NCBI RefSeq assembly: GCF_000282455.1
Contig: NZ_AKJG01000096.1
Location: 26,322 to 90,321, forward strand
Length of the DNA stretch: 64,000 bases
DNA from: Pseudomonas sp. GM74
GTDB taxonomy: Bacteria > Pseudomonadota > Gammaproteobacteria > Pseudomonadales > Pseudomonadaceae
Direction of reading: 5' to 3'
The stretch's first letter is position 1, and each line of letters opens with the position of its first letter. A program made the position numbers and the translations under genes. Below are positions 26,354-35,952 of the stretch, one piece after another. The notes beneath the pieces were generated by a model. The model made no database searches and was not told the origin of the DNA. It saw only the letters and a list, made by a program, of their open reading frames with translations.

Positions 26354-29123
26354 GATAACCTTGAATGCCTTTGTCGAGGAAGCTCTCTACCTTGGCGCCA
26401 GTCAGGCCGCCGAGCCCCTTCAGAACAATTTGGAGGAAGACGCCATGGTCGCCTTTTTCGTTTTGCGGTGCTTCCTGACTGAACTCGTCATAGGAAACCC
26501 AGTAACGGTTGATCAGGCGCAGTTTCCAGCAGCAGTTGTCGTACTCGAAACCACCGAAGGCTTCCAGGGTGCGGTTGCGGTTGTAGTCATACTGCCAACG
26601 GGTGATGGCGTTCCATTGCGGCACGACCGGCCAGATCACCGAGAAGTCGTGCTGTTCGATCTTGTAGTAATCCTTCACGTAGCCAGGAGTGCCAGGGGTG
26701 CCGTAGTCACCGCCAAACTGCCATTCGCCAGTGTTCTGGTTGTAGATCACCTGGTCGTTACGATAGCGATACCCGGCGTTGATAACCTTGTTCGGGTTGT
26801 CTTCAGGCTGGTAGTGGAACATCGCGCTGCCCGAGCGAGGGCTGCGGCTGTCCGGGTCCCAGTTGTAGTCGGCCGTGGTGCGCCAGTCGCGGTTCCAGCG
26901 GTATTCGTATTCCAGTGCGTACGGCGAAACGCTGGCTTGGGCATCGGCGCGGGTTTTTGGATTGACACCAGGCAACTGAACCTCGCGGTCCTTGAAGTAC
27001 AAGGCCTGGCCTACGCTGATGCGTTGACGTTCGAATCCGTTGTCTTCGATCCAGCGGCTGGTCACGCCCAGGGACAGTTTGTTTTCGTCGCCGACACGGT
27101 CGGAGCCGGAGAAACGGTTGTCACGAAACAGAGACGCATAGTTGAAGGTGTATTCGCTGGTATCGAATACCGGAATGTCTTCCTGGTCGACCTCAGGCAC
27201 GTACAGGTAGAACAGGCGTGGCTCGAGGGTCTGGCGGTAGTTCTTGCCGAAATACTGGGTATTGCGATCGAAGTACAAGCCGCTGTCGATGCTGGCGATC
27301 GGTACGCTGCGGTTCTGGTTGGTGTCGAAGGTACCGCTTAGCTTGTCCTGCTGTGCAGTTTGCTGAGCAATTTGAGCCTTGCCGATGCTGTCCAGATCCA
27401 GTTGATACTGGGTGTACTGGTACTTGAGTTTTGGTTTCAGGAAACCGTACGTCGTGTTCATCGGCAGACTGATGGCAGGCGCAAGATTCAGGCGGTCGCC
27501 GTTGGCGCGAGCCAAGCCTCGGATGTTGTTATCAATGCGCGGCGTTACATTACCGTCTTCGTCGGAGTAGTTGCCGGTCTCCAGGTCTCGATCAAACCGG
27601 ACAAGTTCGGTTTCGTAGGAGAAGTTCAAGCCTTCGGGATGATACGGCAGCGCGCCATTGAAGGTGATCTGCGGCAAACGGTCGTACGGTGTAATGTTCG
27701 AAACGGTCGCCAGTTGATAGGCCTGGGCATTTACGCGAGCGGTATAGCTGTCGCCGCGATAGGTGACAGAGCCCTGCTGGTTCACGTAGTCCTGGCTTTT
27801 CACGCCAATCTGGTCGGTCTGCAGATCCTGGAAGTAATACGGATCGCTGATCTTGGTGTAGTCGACTTGCGTGAGCGTCCGCGAGTCCAGACCGCCCTTG
27901 TGCTGCCAGTTGTACATGTAGCGGGTTTTTTCGGCGTCGGTCTGCTTATCGCGTTCGTTGCTTTCGTCGTTGAGGTACGCCGCGCCGAACTGGCCTTCGC
28001 TGGACTTGGTCAGGTAGCGGAACTCGCCTTCCATCAACAAGCCGTGCTTTTCCATGTAGCGTGGATACAACGTGGCATCGTAGTTCGGCGCCAGGTTGAA
28101 GTAGTACGGGGTGACCAGCATGAAGCCGGTATCGCTGCCGGTGCCGATGGTCGGCGGCAGGAAGCCGGACTGACGACGGTCGTCGATCGGGAAATAGATG
28201 TACGGCGTGTACAGGACCGGAATGTCCTTGACCCGCAGCGTCACGTTGGTCGCCGTACCGAAACCGGTGGCCGGGTTCAGGGTGATGTTGTTGCCCTTGA
28301 GCTGCCAGGCGTTGCTGTTCGGTTCGCACGTGGTGTACGTACCATCCTTGAGGCGGATGATCGCGTTCTCGGCACGTTTGGCGTACAGCGCATTACCGCG
28401 GATGCGGGATTTGTGCATCACGTATTCGGCGTTGTCGACTTTGGCTTCACCCGTGTCGAGCTGCACGTCGGCGTGATCGCCCACGATCAGCGCGCCGTTG
28501 TCGCGAATGCGCACGTTGCCGTTCAGCTCGCCACGACTTTCGGCCTGGTACAGGTTGGCTTCGTCGGCTTCGACCTGCATGCTGCCCTGGCGCATGACCA
28601 CGTCACCGGCCAGGGTCGCAATTTGCTCATCCTGCTTATAGCGGGAGGCTTTTGCGCCGATAAAGGTTGGAGCGTCACTTTTATTCGTCTTGTCATCCAT
28701 GCCAGGACGAATCGGTTCGATATAGGAACCGGAGCAATAAGGACCGGTTTCGGCCAATTGTGCGGCGGTGAGCTGCTCGCGGGGAACCCAGTCGAGGTGG
28801 CTGTAGTCTGCGCTACGCGATGTCAGGCCACGGCCTTTGGATTCGGTGACCAGCACCGGCCTGGTGCCGGCCTCTTCACTGGAACCGTTCTCGGCCGGGG
28901 CTTCGCCGGTAGCGGAAACTGCGCTGCCGTCATGGACGGGACGCGGTGGCAATGCAGCCGCCGGCGTTTTTGGCGCACAGTCCCAGGAACCCGAAGCAGA
29001 GACTGAGCAGTCAAACTGTTCCGCGGCGACCACGTAGGAAGTGGCAAGGGGTTGCAGCGCCAGCAAACTGCCGGTAACCAACAACGGAAATTTTTTACGA
29101 AACGCGGGGGATTTCAATGCCAT
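26328..29123 (-). CDS. lptD: LPS-assembly protein LptD (OstA/Imp)
   Basis: This outer-membrane beta-barrel, with LptE, inserts LPS into the outer leaflet. The precursor is 931 residues; the ATG at 29123 gives a proper signal peptide (MALKSPAFRKKFPLLVTG...VAA), while the upstream open frame lacks one. The N-terminal jellyroll (OstA) spans about residues 150-290 (DEQIATLAGDVVMRQGSMQVEADEAN). The barrel follows with the GFLPPTIGTGSDTGF plug region. Cys residues after the signal peptide and near the C-terminus (NCCWKLR) fit the family's disulfide pattern. It heads the lptD-surA-pdxA-rsmA-apaGH operon. Confidence 0.97.
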   Translation of the reverse strand: MALKSPAFRKKFPLLVTGSLLALQPLATSYVVAAEQFDCSVSASGSWDCAPKTPAAALPPRPVHDGSAVSATGEAPAENGSSEEAGTRPVLVTESKGRGLTSRSADYSHLDWVPREQLTAAQLAETGPYCSGSYIEPIRPGMDDKTNKSDAPTFIGAKASRYKQDEQIATLAGDVVMRQGSMQVEADEANLYQAESRGELNGNVRIRDNGALIVGDHADVQLDTGEAKVDNAEYVMHKSRIRGNALYAKRAENAIIRLKDGTYTTCEPNSNAWQLKGNNITLNPATGFGTATNVTLRVKDIPVLYTPYIYFPIDDRRQSGFLPPTIGTGSDTGFMLVTPYYFNLAPNYDATLYPRYMEKHGLLMEGEFRYLTKSSEGQFGAAYLNDESNERDKQTDAEKTRYMYNWQHKGGLDSRTLTQVDYTKISDPYYFQDLQTDQIGVKSQDYVNQQGSVTYRGDSYTARVNAQAYQLATVSNITPYDRLPQITFNGALPYHPEGLNFSYETELVRFDRDLETGNYSDEDGNVTPRIDNNIRGLARANGDRLNLAPAISLPMNTTYGFLKPKLKYQYTQYQLDLDSIGKAQIAQQTAQQDKLSGTFDTNQNRSVPIASIDSGLYFDRNTQYFGKNYRQTLEPRLFYLYVPEVDQEDIPVFDTSEYTFNYASLFRDNRFSGSDRVGDENKLSLGVTSRWIEDNGFERQRISVGQALYFKDREVQLPGVNPKTRADAQASVSPYALEYEYRWNRDWRTTADYNWDPDSRSPRSGSAMFHYQPEDNPNKVINAGYRYRNDQVIYNQNTGEWQFGGDYGTPGTPGYVKDYYKIEQHDFSVIWPVVPQWNAITRWQYDYNRNRTLEAFGGFEYDNCCWKLRLINRYWVSYDEFSQEAPQNEKGDHGVFLQIVLKGLGGLTGAKVESFLDKGIQGYREREDQAF

Positions 29124-29224
29124 CTTATTAGTCCGGGCTTCCTGCGTGCCATCTGCCCGCGGTGTGGGCCGCACGCCTCTCGATGGTCTGAAAAAGATGC
29201 TGGATAATAAAGCATGACCCGCTT

Positions 29225-29240
29225 GACGGCTAGCGCCGTC
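29225..29240 (+). other. Short hairpin directly before the amgK ribosome site
   Basis: GACGGC-TAGC-GCCGTC is a perfect 6-bp stem ending just before GGAG (29241-29244), 14 bases from the amgK ATG. It could affect initiation or messenger stability. Confidence 0.4.
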
Positions 29241-29253
29241 GGAGACCCTTGTA

Positions 29254-30273
29254 ATGCCTGATCAAGATGTACGCTTGCAACACCTGAAAGTTTGGCTCGA
29301 TCAACAATTGACGACCCTTTTTGCCGAGCAGGGCTGGGGCGTCGTACCCCCGGCCACGTTGACTGCGGCCAGCAGCGACGCGAGTTTCCGGCGGTATTTC
29401 CGCTGGGAAGGCGGTGACAAAAGTTTCATCGTGATGGACGCGCCGCCGCCCCAGGAAAACTGCAAACCCTTCGTGGATATCGCCTTTTTGCTGGCGAAAT
29501 CCGGAATAAATGTGCCGAAAATTTATGCCGAAGACCTCGAGCGCGGTTTTCTTTTGCTCAATGACCTGGGCAACAAGACCTATCTGGACGTCATCGACAG
29601 CGAAAACGCCGACGATTTGTTCAAGGATGCACTGCAAGCGTTGCTGGCTTTCCAGCAGTTGCCGATGGTTGCGCCTCTGCCGAGCTATGACGTGGCCTTG
29701 CTGCGTCGTGAGCTGGAACTGTTCCCCGAGTGGTACGTGAAACGCGAACTGGGCGTCGAATTCGACGCGGCGCAACAAGTGCTCTGGCAGCAGGTCAGCG
29801 AACTGTTGATCGACAGCGCCCTGGCACAGCCCAAAGTCCTGGTACATCGCGACTATATGCCGCGCAACCTGATGCTCAGCGAGCCCAATCCCGGGGTGCT
29901 GGATTTCCAGGATGCGGTGTATGGCCCGGTGACCTACGACGTGACCTGCCTGTTCAAGGACGCATTCCTCAGCTGGCCCGCGGAGCGTGTGCACGGCTGG
30001 CTCGAAAGCTACTGGCATCAAGCGGGGTCCCTCGGGATTCCGGTCCAGCCCGACTTCGAGGACTTCCTGCGTGCCAGCGACTTGATGGGTGTGCAACGTC
30101 ACCTGAAAGTCATCGGCATTTTTGCGCGCATCTGCCATCGCGACGGCAAACCGCGTTATCTGGGTGATGTGCCGCGTTTCTTTGCGTACATAGAAGCGGT
30201 GATCGCTCGCCGCCCTGAACTGGTCGAACTGGATGTGCTGCTGGCCAGTCTGCGCGCCGGAGTGAAAGCATGA
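29254..30273 (+). CDS. amgK: N-acetylmuramate/N-acetylglucosamine kinase AmgK
   Basis: This 339-residue protein kinase-fold sugar kinase (APH-like) phosphorylates MurNAc at the anomeric position in the Pseudomonas cell-wall recycling bypass. It has the ASSDASFRRYFR nucleotide-loop region, the catalytic HRDYMPRNLML (Brenner-type HxDxxxxN) and the metal site LDFQDAVYGPVTYD. It overlaps murU by 4 bases, as in other Pseudomonas, and is divergent from lptD. GGAG precedes the start. Confidence 0.94.
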   Translation: MPDQDVRLQHLKVWLDQQLTTLFAEQGWGVVPPATLTAASSDASFRRYFRWEGGDKSFIVMDAPPPQENCKPFVDIAFLLAKSGINVPKIYAEDLERGFLLLNDLGNKTYLDVIDSENADDLFKDALQALLAFQQLPMVAPLPSYDVALLRRELELFPEWYVKRELGVEFDAAQQVLWQQVSELLIDSALAQPKVLVHRDYMPRNLMLSEPNPGVLDFQDAVYGPVTYDVTCLFKDAFLSWPAERVHGWLESYWHQAGSLGIPVQPDFEDFLRASDLMGVQRHLKVIGIFARICHRDGKPRYLGDVPRFFAYIEAVIARRPELVELDVLLASLRAGVKA

Positions 30274-30941
30274 AGGCAATGATTCTGGCCGCGGGTAAAG
30301 GCGAGCGCATGCGCCCGCTGACCCTGACCACGCCAAAGCCGCTGGTTCGTGCAGGCGGCGTGCCGCTGATCGAGTATCACCTGCGAGCGCTGGCCGCTGC
30401 CGGGTTCACCGACATCGTGATCAATCACGCCTGGCTCGGTCAGCAGATCGAAGACTATCTGGGCGATGGATCGCGTTATGGCGTGAGCATTCAGTACTCG
30501 GCCGAAGGTGAGCCCCTGGAAACCGGCGGCGGGATTTTTCGCGCGTTGCCGTTGCTGGGGGATGAAGCGTTTGTCGTGGTCAACGGCGACATCTGGACCG
30601 ATTACGACTTCAGCGTGCTACATCAGCCCATCAACGGCCTGGCGCACCTGGTGCTGGTCAGCAACCCGTCCCATCATCCGGCCGGGGACTTCAGCCTGGT
30701 CGAAACGCTGGTGCACGACGGTCAGTCAGAGGTTGGTACCCTGACCTACAGTGGCATCGCCGTGTTGCATCCGCAGTTGTTCGACGGTTGCACCGCGGGG
30801 GCCTTCAAGCTCGCGCCGCTGTTGCGCAGGGCCATGGCTGACGGGCAGGTGACCGGCGAGCAGTTGAGGGGACACTGGGTCGATGTCGGCACTCACGAGC
30901 GGCTGGCCGAAGTTGAAACATTAATAGAAGCGAGCCGCTGA
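30270..30941 (+). CDS. murU: N-acetylmuramate alpha-1-phosphate uridylyltransferase MurU
   Basis: This 223-residue nucleotidyltransferase turns MurNAc-1-phosphate plus UTP into UDP-MurNAc, bypassing early murein synthesis (a route linked to intrinsic fosfomycin resistance in Pseudomonas). The signature is AAGKGERMRPLTLTTPKPLV at the N-terminus, VVNGDIWTDYDF for the metal site and the C-terminal WVDVGTHERL. It is translationally coupled to amgK and followed after one base by djlA. Confidence 0.95.
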   Translation: MKAMILAAGKGERMRPLTLTTPKPLVRAGGVPLIEYHLRALAAAGFTDIVINHAWLGQQIEDYLGDGSRYGVSIQYSAEGEPLETGGGIFRALPLLGDEAFVVVNGDIWTDYDFSVLHQPINGLAHLVLVSNPSHHPAGDFSLVETLVHDGQSEVGTLTYSGIAVLHPQLFDGCTAGAFKLAPLLRRAMADGQVTGEQLRGHWVDVGTHERLAEVETLIEASR

Positions 30942-30942
30942 C

Positions 30943-31710
30943 ATGCTGTGGCCAGGGACTCTGATCGGAGCCGGAGCAGGCTTTGCCATAGCCAGCATTC
31001 CGGGGGCCATTCTCGGCGCGTTGTTGGGGCAGGCGCTGGATCGGCGCTTGCACCTGCAAAGCTGGGGACACTTGCGGGAAAAACTGGGCGGTCGCCCGGT
31101 GCTACGTAACGATGAATTGCTGTTTGTTCTGTTGGGGCGACTGGCCAAGTGTGACGGCCAGGTGATGTCCGGGCACATCGAACAGGCCCGGGCGGAAATG
31201 CGCTCGCTGGACATGTCCGAGTCGGCCCGGCGTCGTGCGATTGCCGCGTTCAATCGCGGCAAGTCGGGCCGTGTCCGGCTGCGCGGTTATCTGCGTCGCC
31301 TGAGTGCCCAGCCCCATGCGGCGGAAGGTGTTTTGCGCGCCTGCTGGCGAATGGTCTGGGCCGATGGCCGTGCCGGCAGCGGTGAACGTCAATTGATTGG
31401 CCAATGGGGCAAGTGGCTGGGCTGGACGCCCCATCAGGTGCAGGCTTTGGCCCACGACTATGAGCCGCAGAAACGGCCACTGGGCAACAGTGCACCAAGT
31501 TATCAGGACGCGTTGAGGCTTTTGGGGGTGTCGGCTACCACTGAACCGGCGCAGATCAAGCGTGCTTATCGGCGCCTGCTCAGTCGCCATCATCCGGACA
31601 AGATTGCCGGCAGTGGCGCGACGGCGATGCAGGTGCGTGAGGCCACCGAGCGAACGCGTGAACTGCATAATGCCTACACGCTGATTCGGGAGCGGCGGGA
31701 TTTTCGCTAG
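30943..31710 (+). CDS. djlA: Membrane-anchored DnaJ-type co-chaperone DjlA
   Basis: This 255-residue protein has an N-terminal hydrophobic anchor (GAGAGFAIASIPGAILGALLG split across residues 9-30), a TerB-like acidic helical domain (about 55-165) and a C-terminal J domain with the HPD motif in RHHPDK. J domains stimulate DnaK, so it is expected to recruit DnaK to the inner membrane. It begins one base after murU, so it is read with amgK-murU; a functional tie to recycling is not established. Confidence 0.93.
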   Translation: MLWPGTLIGAGAGFAIASIPGAILGALLGQALDRRLHLQSWGHLREKLGGRPVLRNDELLFVLLGRLAKCDGQVMSGHIEQARAEMRSLDMSESARRRAIAAFNRGKSGRVRLRGYLRRLSAQPHAAEGVLRACWRMVWADGRAGSGERQLIGQWGKWLGWTPHQVQALAHDYEPQKRPLGNSAPSYQDALRLLGVSATTEPAQIKRAYRRLLSRHHPDKIAGSGATAMQVREATERTRELHNAYTLIRERRDFR

Positions 31711-31742
31711 CCCGGATAACTTGCGTCGCCAGTGATACCGCT

Positions 31743-31831
31743 ATCGCGAGCAAGCTCGCTCCCACAGGTTTGATGTCGTCCGCAATTTCGTGATCGACAT
31801 AAAACCTGTGGGAGCGTGGCTTGCCCGCGAT
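31743..31831. repeat. REP doublet (REPIN-like)
   Basis: Two REP units in inverted orientation (ATCGCGAGCAAGCTCGCTCC and a variant ending TTGCCCGCGAT) flank a spacer of about 40 bases between convergent djlA and the DUF3530 gene. Confidence 0.88.
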
Positions 31832-31848
31832 GAAGGCGACACAGTCTG

Positions 31849-32838
31849 TCAGTCAGTCGCAGGCTGCGGATTCAACCAGCCCCGCACCCGACGGAACAGT
31901 TGCTCCTGTTCGGTCTTGGTATCGGGCAACGCCTTGAGTGCGACCTGGCTGAATGCCGATGACTTCTGGCGTTTGCTGGCCTGCAGGCGCTCCAGTGCTG
32001 CGTCGCGATCCAGAGCTTTGTCCTTGTAGAAAATATCAGCGGTCGGCAGTTTCAGGGTAGGGCTCAGCTCGGCCAGTCCGGGCGTGGTCGCCACAGGTGT
32101 CCGGGCGGCAACCATCACCAGCTTCTCGACCTGCGATGGCTGCTTTTCGCTCAGGTAGCGCGCGGCCCAATAGGCGCCGGAACCATGCCCCAATACCACG
32201 ATACTGCGGGCGCTTTGCTGTTCGGCGAACGCAATCGCGGCGTCGATCCGGGCAAAGATGCGCTCGGCATCTGCCTTGGACTGCTCCTCAGCGGTTTCGG
32301 CAATGGGCTTGTCGGCCACATCGGCCTCGCCACCGGCCACCTGTTCGATAGGGGCGGCGGTGGTTGAGTCTTTGCTGGCGTTTTCGGCGGCCTTGGGAGC
32401 CGGCGCCGCTTCCACGATTCGTGGCGCAATGGCATCGCTTTGCAGGTCCGGCAAGGTGATACTCAGGCTGCTCCACTCGGCATCCGGCAATTTGCGCCGC
32501 AAAGGGCCGACGGCTTGCGGCCAGTCAACGGTTTCACCGGCGCCCGGGATGATAATCACCGCGCCTTTGGGTTCGGCGGTATTGGCCGGTTTCCACAAGG
32601 CCAGAAAGGTGTCGGTGCCTGCTTGCAGTGGTTGCTGTTCCTGAGCCGGGATTTTTCGCTCAAGTGCAGTCGCTTCTTCCTGACTACGCTCAGGCAGCGG
32701 CTGACGTTCGAGTGGTTTTTCTTCGGCGGTTTTTTCTTCCACGGCAGGCGCCGGGTCGGCCGCCTTGGCGGAAAAAGCGCAAGGCAGGATCAGCGACAGG
32801 CACAATGCTGGCAGTGCCAGGCGGTAGACAGGGGGCAT
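31849..32838 (-). CDS. DUF3530 family exported alpha/beta-hydrolase-like protein
   Basis: This 329-residue precursor has a signal peptide (residues 1-26, ending AKA), a Glu/Pro-rich linker, then an alpha/beta-hydrolase-like core with KGAVIIIPGAGETVDWP and the nucleophile-elbow-like VLGHGSGAYWAARYL. The elbow has Ser in GHGSG. A low-complexity Ala/Glu insert lies around residues 140-190. No substrate is known for DUF3530. A periplasmic or envelope location is inferred. It is divergent from the sensor kinase gene. Confidence 0.82.
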   Translation of the reverse strand: MPPVYRLALPALCLSLILPCAFSAKAADPAPAVEEKTAEEKPLERQPLPERSQEEATALERKIPAQEQQPLQAGTDTFLALWKPANTAEPKGAVIIIPGAGETVDWPQAVGPLRRKLPDAEWSSLSITLPDLQSDAIAPRIVEAAPAPKAAENASKDSTTAAPIEQVAGGEADVADKPIAETAEEQSKADAERIFARIDAAIAFAEQQSARSIVVLGHGSGAYWAARYLSEKQPSQVEKLVMVAARTPVATTPGLAELSPTLKLPTADIFYKDKALDRDAALERLQASKRQKSSAFSQVALKALPDTKTEQEQLFRRVRGWLNPQPATD

Positions 32839-32911
32839 CGGATATTCCAGGCCAGAAGATGTTCCGGCAGCCTAATGGGTTGGTCAGTATTTGTCAGTGT
32901 GTGAGAGTTCA

Positions 32912-35308
32912 ATGATGCGTTTTCGCTGCCTGTGGGTTATCGGCTGTTTGTGGCTTCCCTTGATGGGCTGGGCGGCGGCCGCGCCTGCGGCGCCTGTTGC
33001 CCAGCTTTCCCCGAAACAGCAGTACTGGCTGGCGCAGCAGGGCGAGTTGCGGGTCGGCCTGGTGTTGCAGGCGCCCTATGCGCAATACGATCGCCGCTTG
33101 CAGCGCCTGTCCGGGGTGAACGTCGAGTTGATGAAGTGGCTGGCAAAAAACCTCAATGTCGAACTGAGCTGGCGCAATTTCCCCGACCTTGAACAATTGG
33201 AAGCCGCGGCCCGCGAAGGCGAAATCGACATCGCTCCGGGGTTGACCCAGACCCCAGGCGGGCTGCGCCTCTGGCAGTTTTCCGACCCTTACATGCGGGT
33301 GCCGCAATTGGTGGTCAGCGACCAGAAAAGCGCCGGCGCGGTCGAGCTGGAAAAGCTCGACAGCCAGACCCGCGTCGCCGTGCGCATGCCCAGTGCCATC
33401 GCCGATTACCTGCGCGGCAACTACCCGCACCTGAATCTGCAAGGCGTACCGATGGAGCGCCAGGCATTGCAATTATTGGTCGGCCAACAGGCGACTTATG
33501 CGGTGATCGATGAGGCGCAACTGGGACGCTTGTCGGTCGAGTCGGAGTTCGCCGGGCTGGTGGTGGTGGGGGACGTCGGCCTGCCGCAGCTGCTGCGGGT
33601 GGCCACGCTCCGCGACAAGCCGGAACTGGCGGGCATCGTCGAAAGTGCATTGCGGGCGATCCCGGCCAAGGATCTGGAGCAACTGCACAATCAATGGCTG
33701 CAACCCAAATATCCGCGGCTCACCGAGTCTCCGGGGTTTTGGCAAAACCTCTGCCTGCTGCTGGCCGTGCTGGCGTTGAGCTGCATGGCCATCGTGGTCT
33801 GGCAGCGTCGCCAGCAGCACAACCTGGAGCAGCGCCTGTTGGCCGCGCAGGAAGACATCGCCTTGCGCGCCGCCAGCGAAGAGGCCTTGCGCCTCACTCA
33901 GTTCTCCATCGACCAGAGCACCGTCGGTATCCTCTGGGTCAACTGGGACAGCCATGTGCGCTACGCCAACCGTGCGGCGGAAAGCATGCTGGGCTATCCG
34001 CCTGGCGGGATCATTGATCGGCCCCTGATCGATTTCGAGCCTGGCCTGCACATGGACCGTTGGCTGAACCTGTGGAAGCGCGCCAGGGCCAGTGAAGACG
34101 GCCCGCAAAGCTTCGAATCCAATTGCGTGAGGGCCGATGGCAGCATCCTGCCGGCCGATGTCTCGTTGAGTTTCCTGCGCTTTCGTGATGGCGAATACCT
34201 GGTGGTTTACCTCAACGATGTCACCGAGCGGCGCCGTGCTCTGGCGGCCTTGCAGGAAAGCGAAGCGCGGCTGCAAGGCATCGCCGCCAACGTTCCGGGA
34301 CTGGTTTTCCGGTTGGAGCGGGCGCCGGTGACCGGTCAAATCGACTTTGCCTACATCAGCGAAGGCAGCGAAAGCCTGGTGGGTTACTCGCCGGCCACGC
34401 TGGCGCATCGCGATAAAGGCCTGCGCAGTCTCGTGCATCCGGATGACAAGGCCAGCTATCACCAGACCCAGGATCATGCGCTGGATACCGACAGCGACTG
34501 GTCGTGGCAGGGGCGAATTCTTACGCGTCAGGGCGAGCAGCGCTGGGCGGAAATCAAGGCCATCACCCGTCGGCTGGAAGACGGCGCCTATGTCTGGGAC
34601 GGGATCGTCTGGGACATCAGCGAAAGCAAGCGCATCGAACTTGAACTGGCCAGCTCTCGGGAGCAGCTGCGTGAGTTGTCCGCGCATCTGGAAAGCGTGC
34701 GCGAAGAAGAAAAAGCGCGCATTGCCCGGGAAGTTCACGACGAGTTGGGTCAGATGCTGACCGTGTTGAAGCTGGAAACGTCGATGTGCGAACTGGCCTA
34801 CGCGCAACTTGATCCGGGCCTGAACGAGCGCCTTGGCAGCATGAAGCGCCTGATCGCTCAACTGTTCCAATTGGTTCGCGACGTGGCGACCGCATTGCGC
34901 CCGCCGATTCTCGATGCCGGCATTGCCTCGGCCATCGAATGGCAGGCCCGACGATTCGAGGCGCGTACGCAGATCCCGTGTCTGGTGCAGGTGCCGGACA
35001 ATTTGCCTGTGCTCAGCGATGCGAAGGCAATCGGCCTGTTTCGAATCCTTCAGGAGGCGCTGACCAATGTCATGCGGCACGCCCAGGCGCATACTGTTGA
35101 ACTGACACTGACCCTTGAAGGCGATGAGTTGTGTCTGACGGTCAGCGATGATGGAGTAGGATTTGTCGCCGCGCCTGGCAGGCCAACATCCTTTGGGATC
35201 GTCGGAATGCGTGAGCGGGTGTTGATTATGGGCGGTGAGTTATCCCTTGAGAGTGAGCCGGGTGAAGGCACCTCCCTAAGCGTGCGAGTACCGCTCGATA
35301 GATCTTGA
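32912..35308 (+). CDS. agtS: AgtS-type sensor histidine kinase with periplasmic solute-binding domain
   Basis: This 798-residue inner-membrane sensor resembles AgtS (PA0600) in position and design. Order: signal peptide (1-22), SBP_bac_3 domain (about 35-265), one membrane helix (about 278-298), two PAS domains (about 325-445 and 450-580), a HisKA_3 dimerisation domain with phospho-acceptor His in REVHDELGQM, and an HATPase (NVMRHAQA, DDGVGF). In P. aeruginosa AgtSR induces uptake of 5-aminovalerate and 4-aminobutyrate. The ATG at 32912 has GAGAG upstream. It precedes agtR by 14 bases. Confidence 0.87.
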   Translation: MMRFRCLWVIGCLWLPLMGWAAAAPAAPVAQLSPKQQYWLAQQGELRVGLVLQAPYAQYDRRLQRLSGVNVELMKWLAKNLNVELSWRNFPDLEQLEAAAREGEIDIAPGLTQTPGGLRLWQFSDPYMRVPQLVVSDQKSAGAVELEKLDSQTRVAVRMPSAIADYLRGNYPHLNLQGVPMERQALQLLVGQQATYAVIDEAQLGRLSVESEFAGLVVVGDVGLPQLLRVATLRDKPELAGIVESALRAIPAKDLEQLHNQWLQPKYPRLTESPGFWQNLCLLLAVLALSCMAIVVWQRRQQHNLEQRLLAAQEDIALRAASEEALRLTQFSIDQSTVGILWVNWDSHVRYANRAAESMLGYPPGGIIDRPLIDFEPGLHMDRWLNLWKRARASEDGPQSFESNCVRADGSILPADVSLSFLRFRDGEYLVVYLNDVTERRRALAALQESEARLQGIAANVPGLVFRLERAPVTGQIDFAYISEGSESLVGYSPATLAHRDKGLRSLVHPDDKASYHQTQDHALDTDSDWSWQGRILTRQGEQRWAEIKAITRRLEDGAYVWDGIVWDISESKRIELELASSREQLRELSAHLESVREEEKARIAREVHDELGQMLTVLKLETSMCELAYAQLDPGLNERLGSMKRLIAQLFQLVRDVATALRPPILDAGIASAIEWQARRFEARTQIPCLVQVPDNLPVLSDAKAIGLFRILQEALTNVMRHAQAHTVELTLTLEGDELCLTVSDDGVGFVAAPGRPTSFGIVGMRERVLIMGGELSLESEPGEGTSLSVRVPLDRS

Positions 35309-35322
35309 ATCTGGAGAAGAAC

Positions 35323-35952
35323 GTGATCCGTGTACTGGTAGCCGAGGACCACACCATTGTCCGCGAAGGCATCAAGCAGTTGATTGGCCTGGCCAAGGAC
35401 TTGCTGGTGGTGGGGGAGGCGAGCAATGGCGAGCAGTTGCTCGACACCTTGCGTCATGTGCCCTGCGAAGTGGTGTTGCTGGACATCTCCATGCCGGGCG
35501 TCAACGGCCTGGAAGCGATTCCGCGGATTCGCGCCTTGAACAATCCACCGGCGATCCTGGTGCTGTCGATGCACGATGAAGCGCAAATGGCCGCCCGGGC
35601 GTTGAAGGTGGGCGCTGCGGGTTATGCGACCAAGGACAGCGACCCGGCGCTGTTGCTGACGGCCATTCGCAAAGTGGCGTCAGGCGGGCGTTATATCGAC
35701 CCGGAACTGGCCGACCGCATGGTTTTCGAGGTCGGTCTTACCGACTCACGGCCATTGCACTCGCTGCTCTCCGAGCGCGAATTTTCAGTGTTCGAACGCC
35801 TGGCCCAGGGCGCCAACGTCAATGACATCGCCCAGCAACTGGCGCTGAGCAGCAAGACCATCAGCACCCACAAGGCGCGACTGATGCAAAAGCTCAACAT
35901 CACTTCGCTGGCGGAACTGGTGAAGTACGCGATGGAACACAAGCTCCTCTAA
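35323..35952 (+). CDS. agtR: AgtR-type LuxR/NarL-family response regulator
   Basis: This 209-residue cytoplasmic regulator has a receiver domain with Asp54 (VVLLDISMPG) as phosphorylation site and a C-terminal GerE helix-turn-helix (LSEREFSVFERLAQGANVND...SSKTISTHKARLMQKL). The GTG at 35323 is preferred over the in-frame TTG at 35305 because GGAG lies 6 bases upstream and it gives the usual MIRVLVAEDH start. It is the partner of the kinase upstream and a likely activator of the transporter operon starting at 36313. Confidence 0.9.
   Translation: MIRVLVAEDHTIVREGIKQLIGLAKDLLVVGEASNGEQLLDTLRHVPCEVVLLDISMPGVNGLEAIPRIRALNNPPAILVLSMHDEAQMAARALKVGAAGYATKDSDPALLLTAIRKVASGGRYIDPELADRMVFEVGLTDSRPLHSLLSEREFSVFERLAQGANVNDIAQQLALSSKTISTHKARLMQKLNITSLAELVKYAMEHKLL

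Noticed and set aside
26220..29006. Long plus-strand frames antisense to lptD and surA
   Set aside because: Val/Arg/Gly-rich shadow translations without family similarity; the minus-strand genes are complete.
33473..35092. 539-codon minus-strand frame opposite the AgtS kinase gene
   Set aside because: Composition is typical of reverse-frame shadows and the plus-strand kinase has all expected domains.
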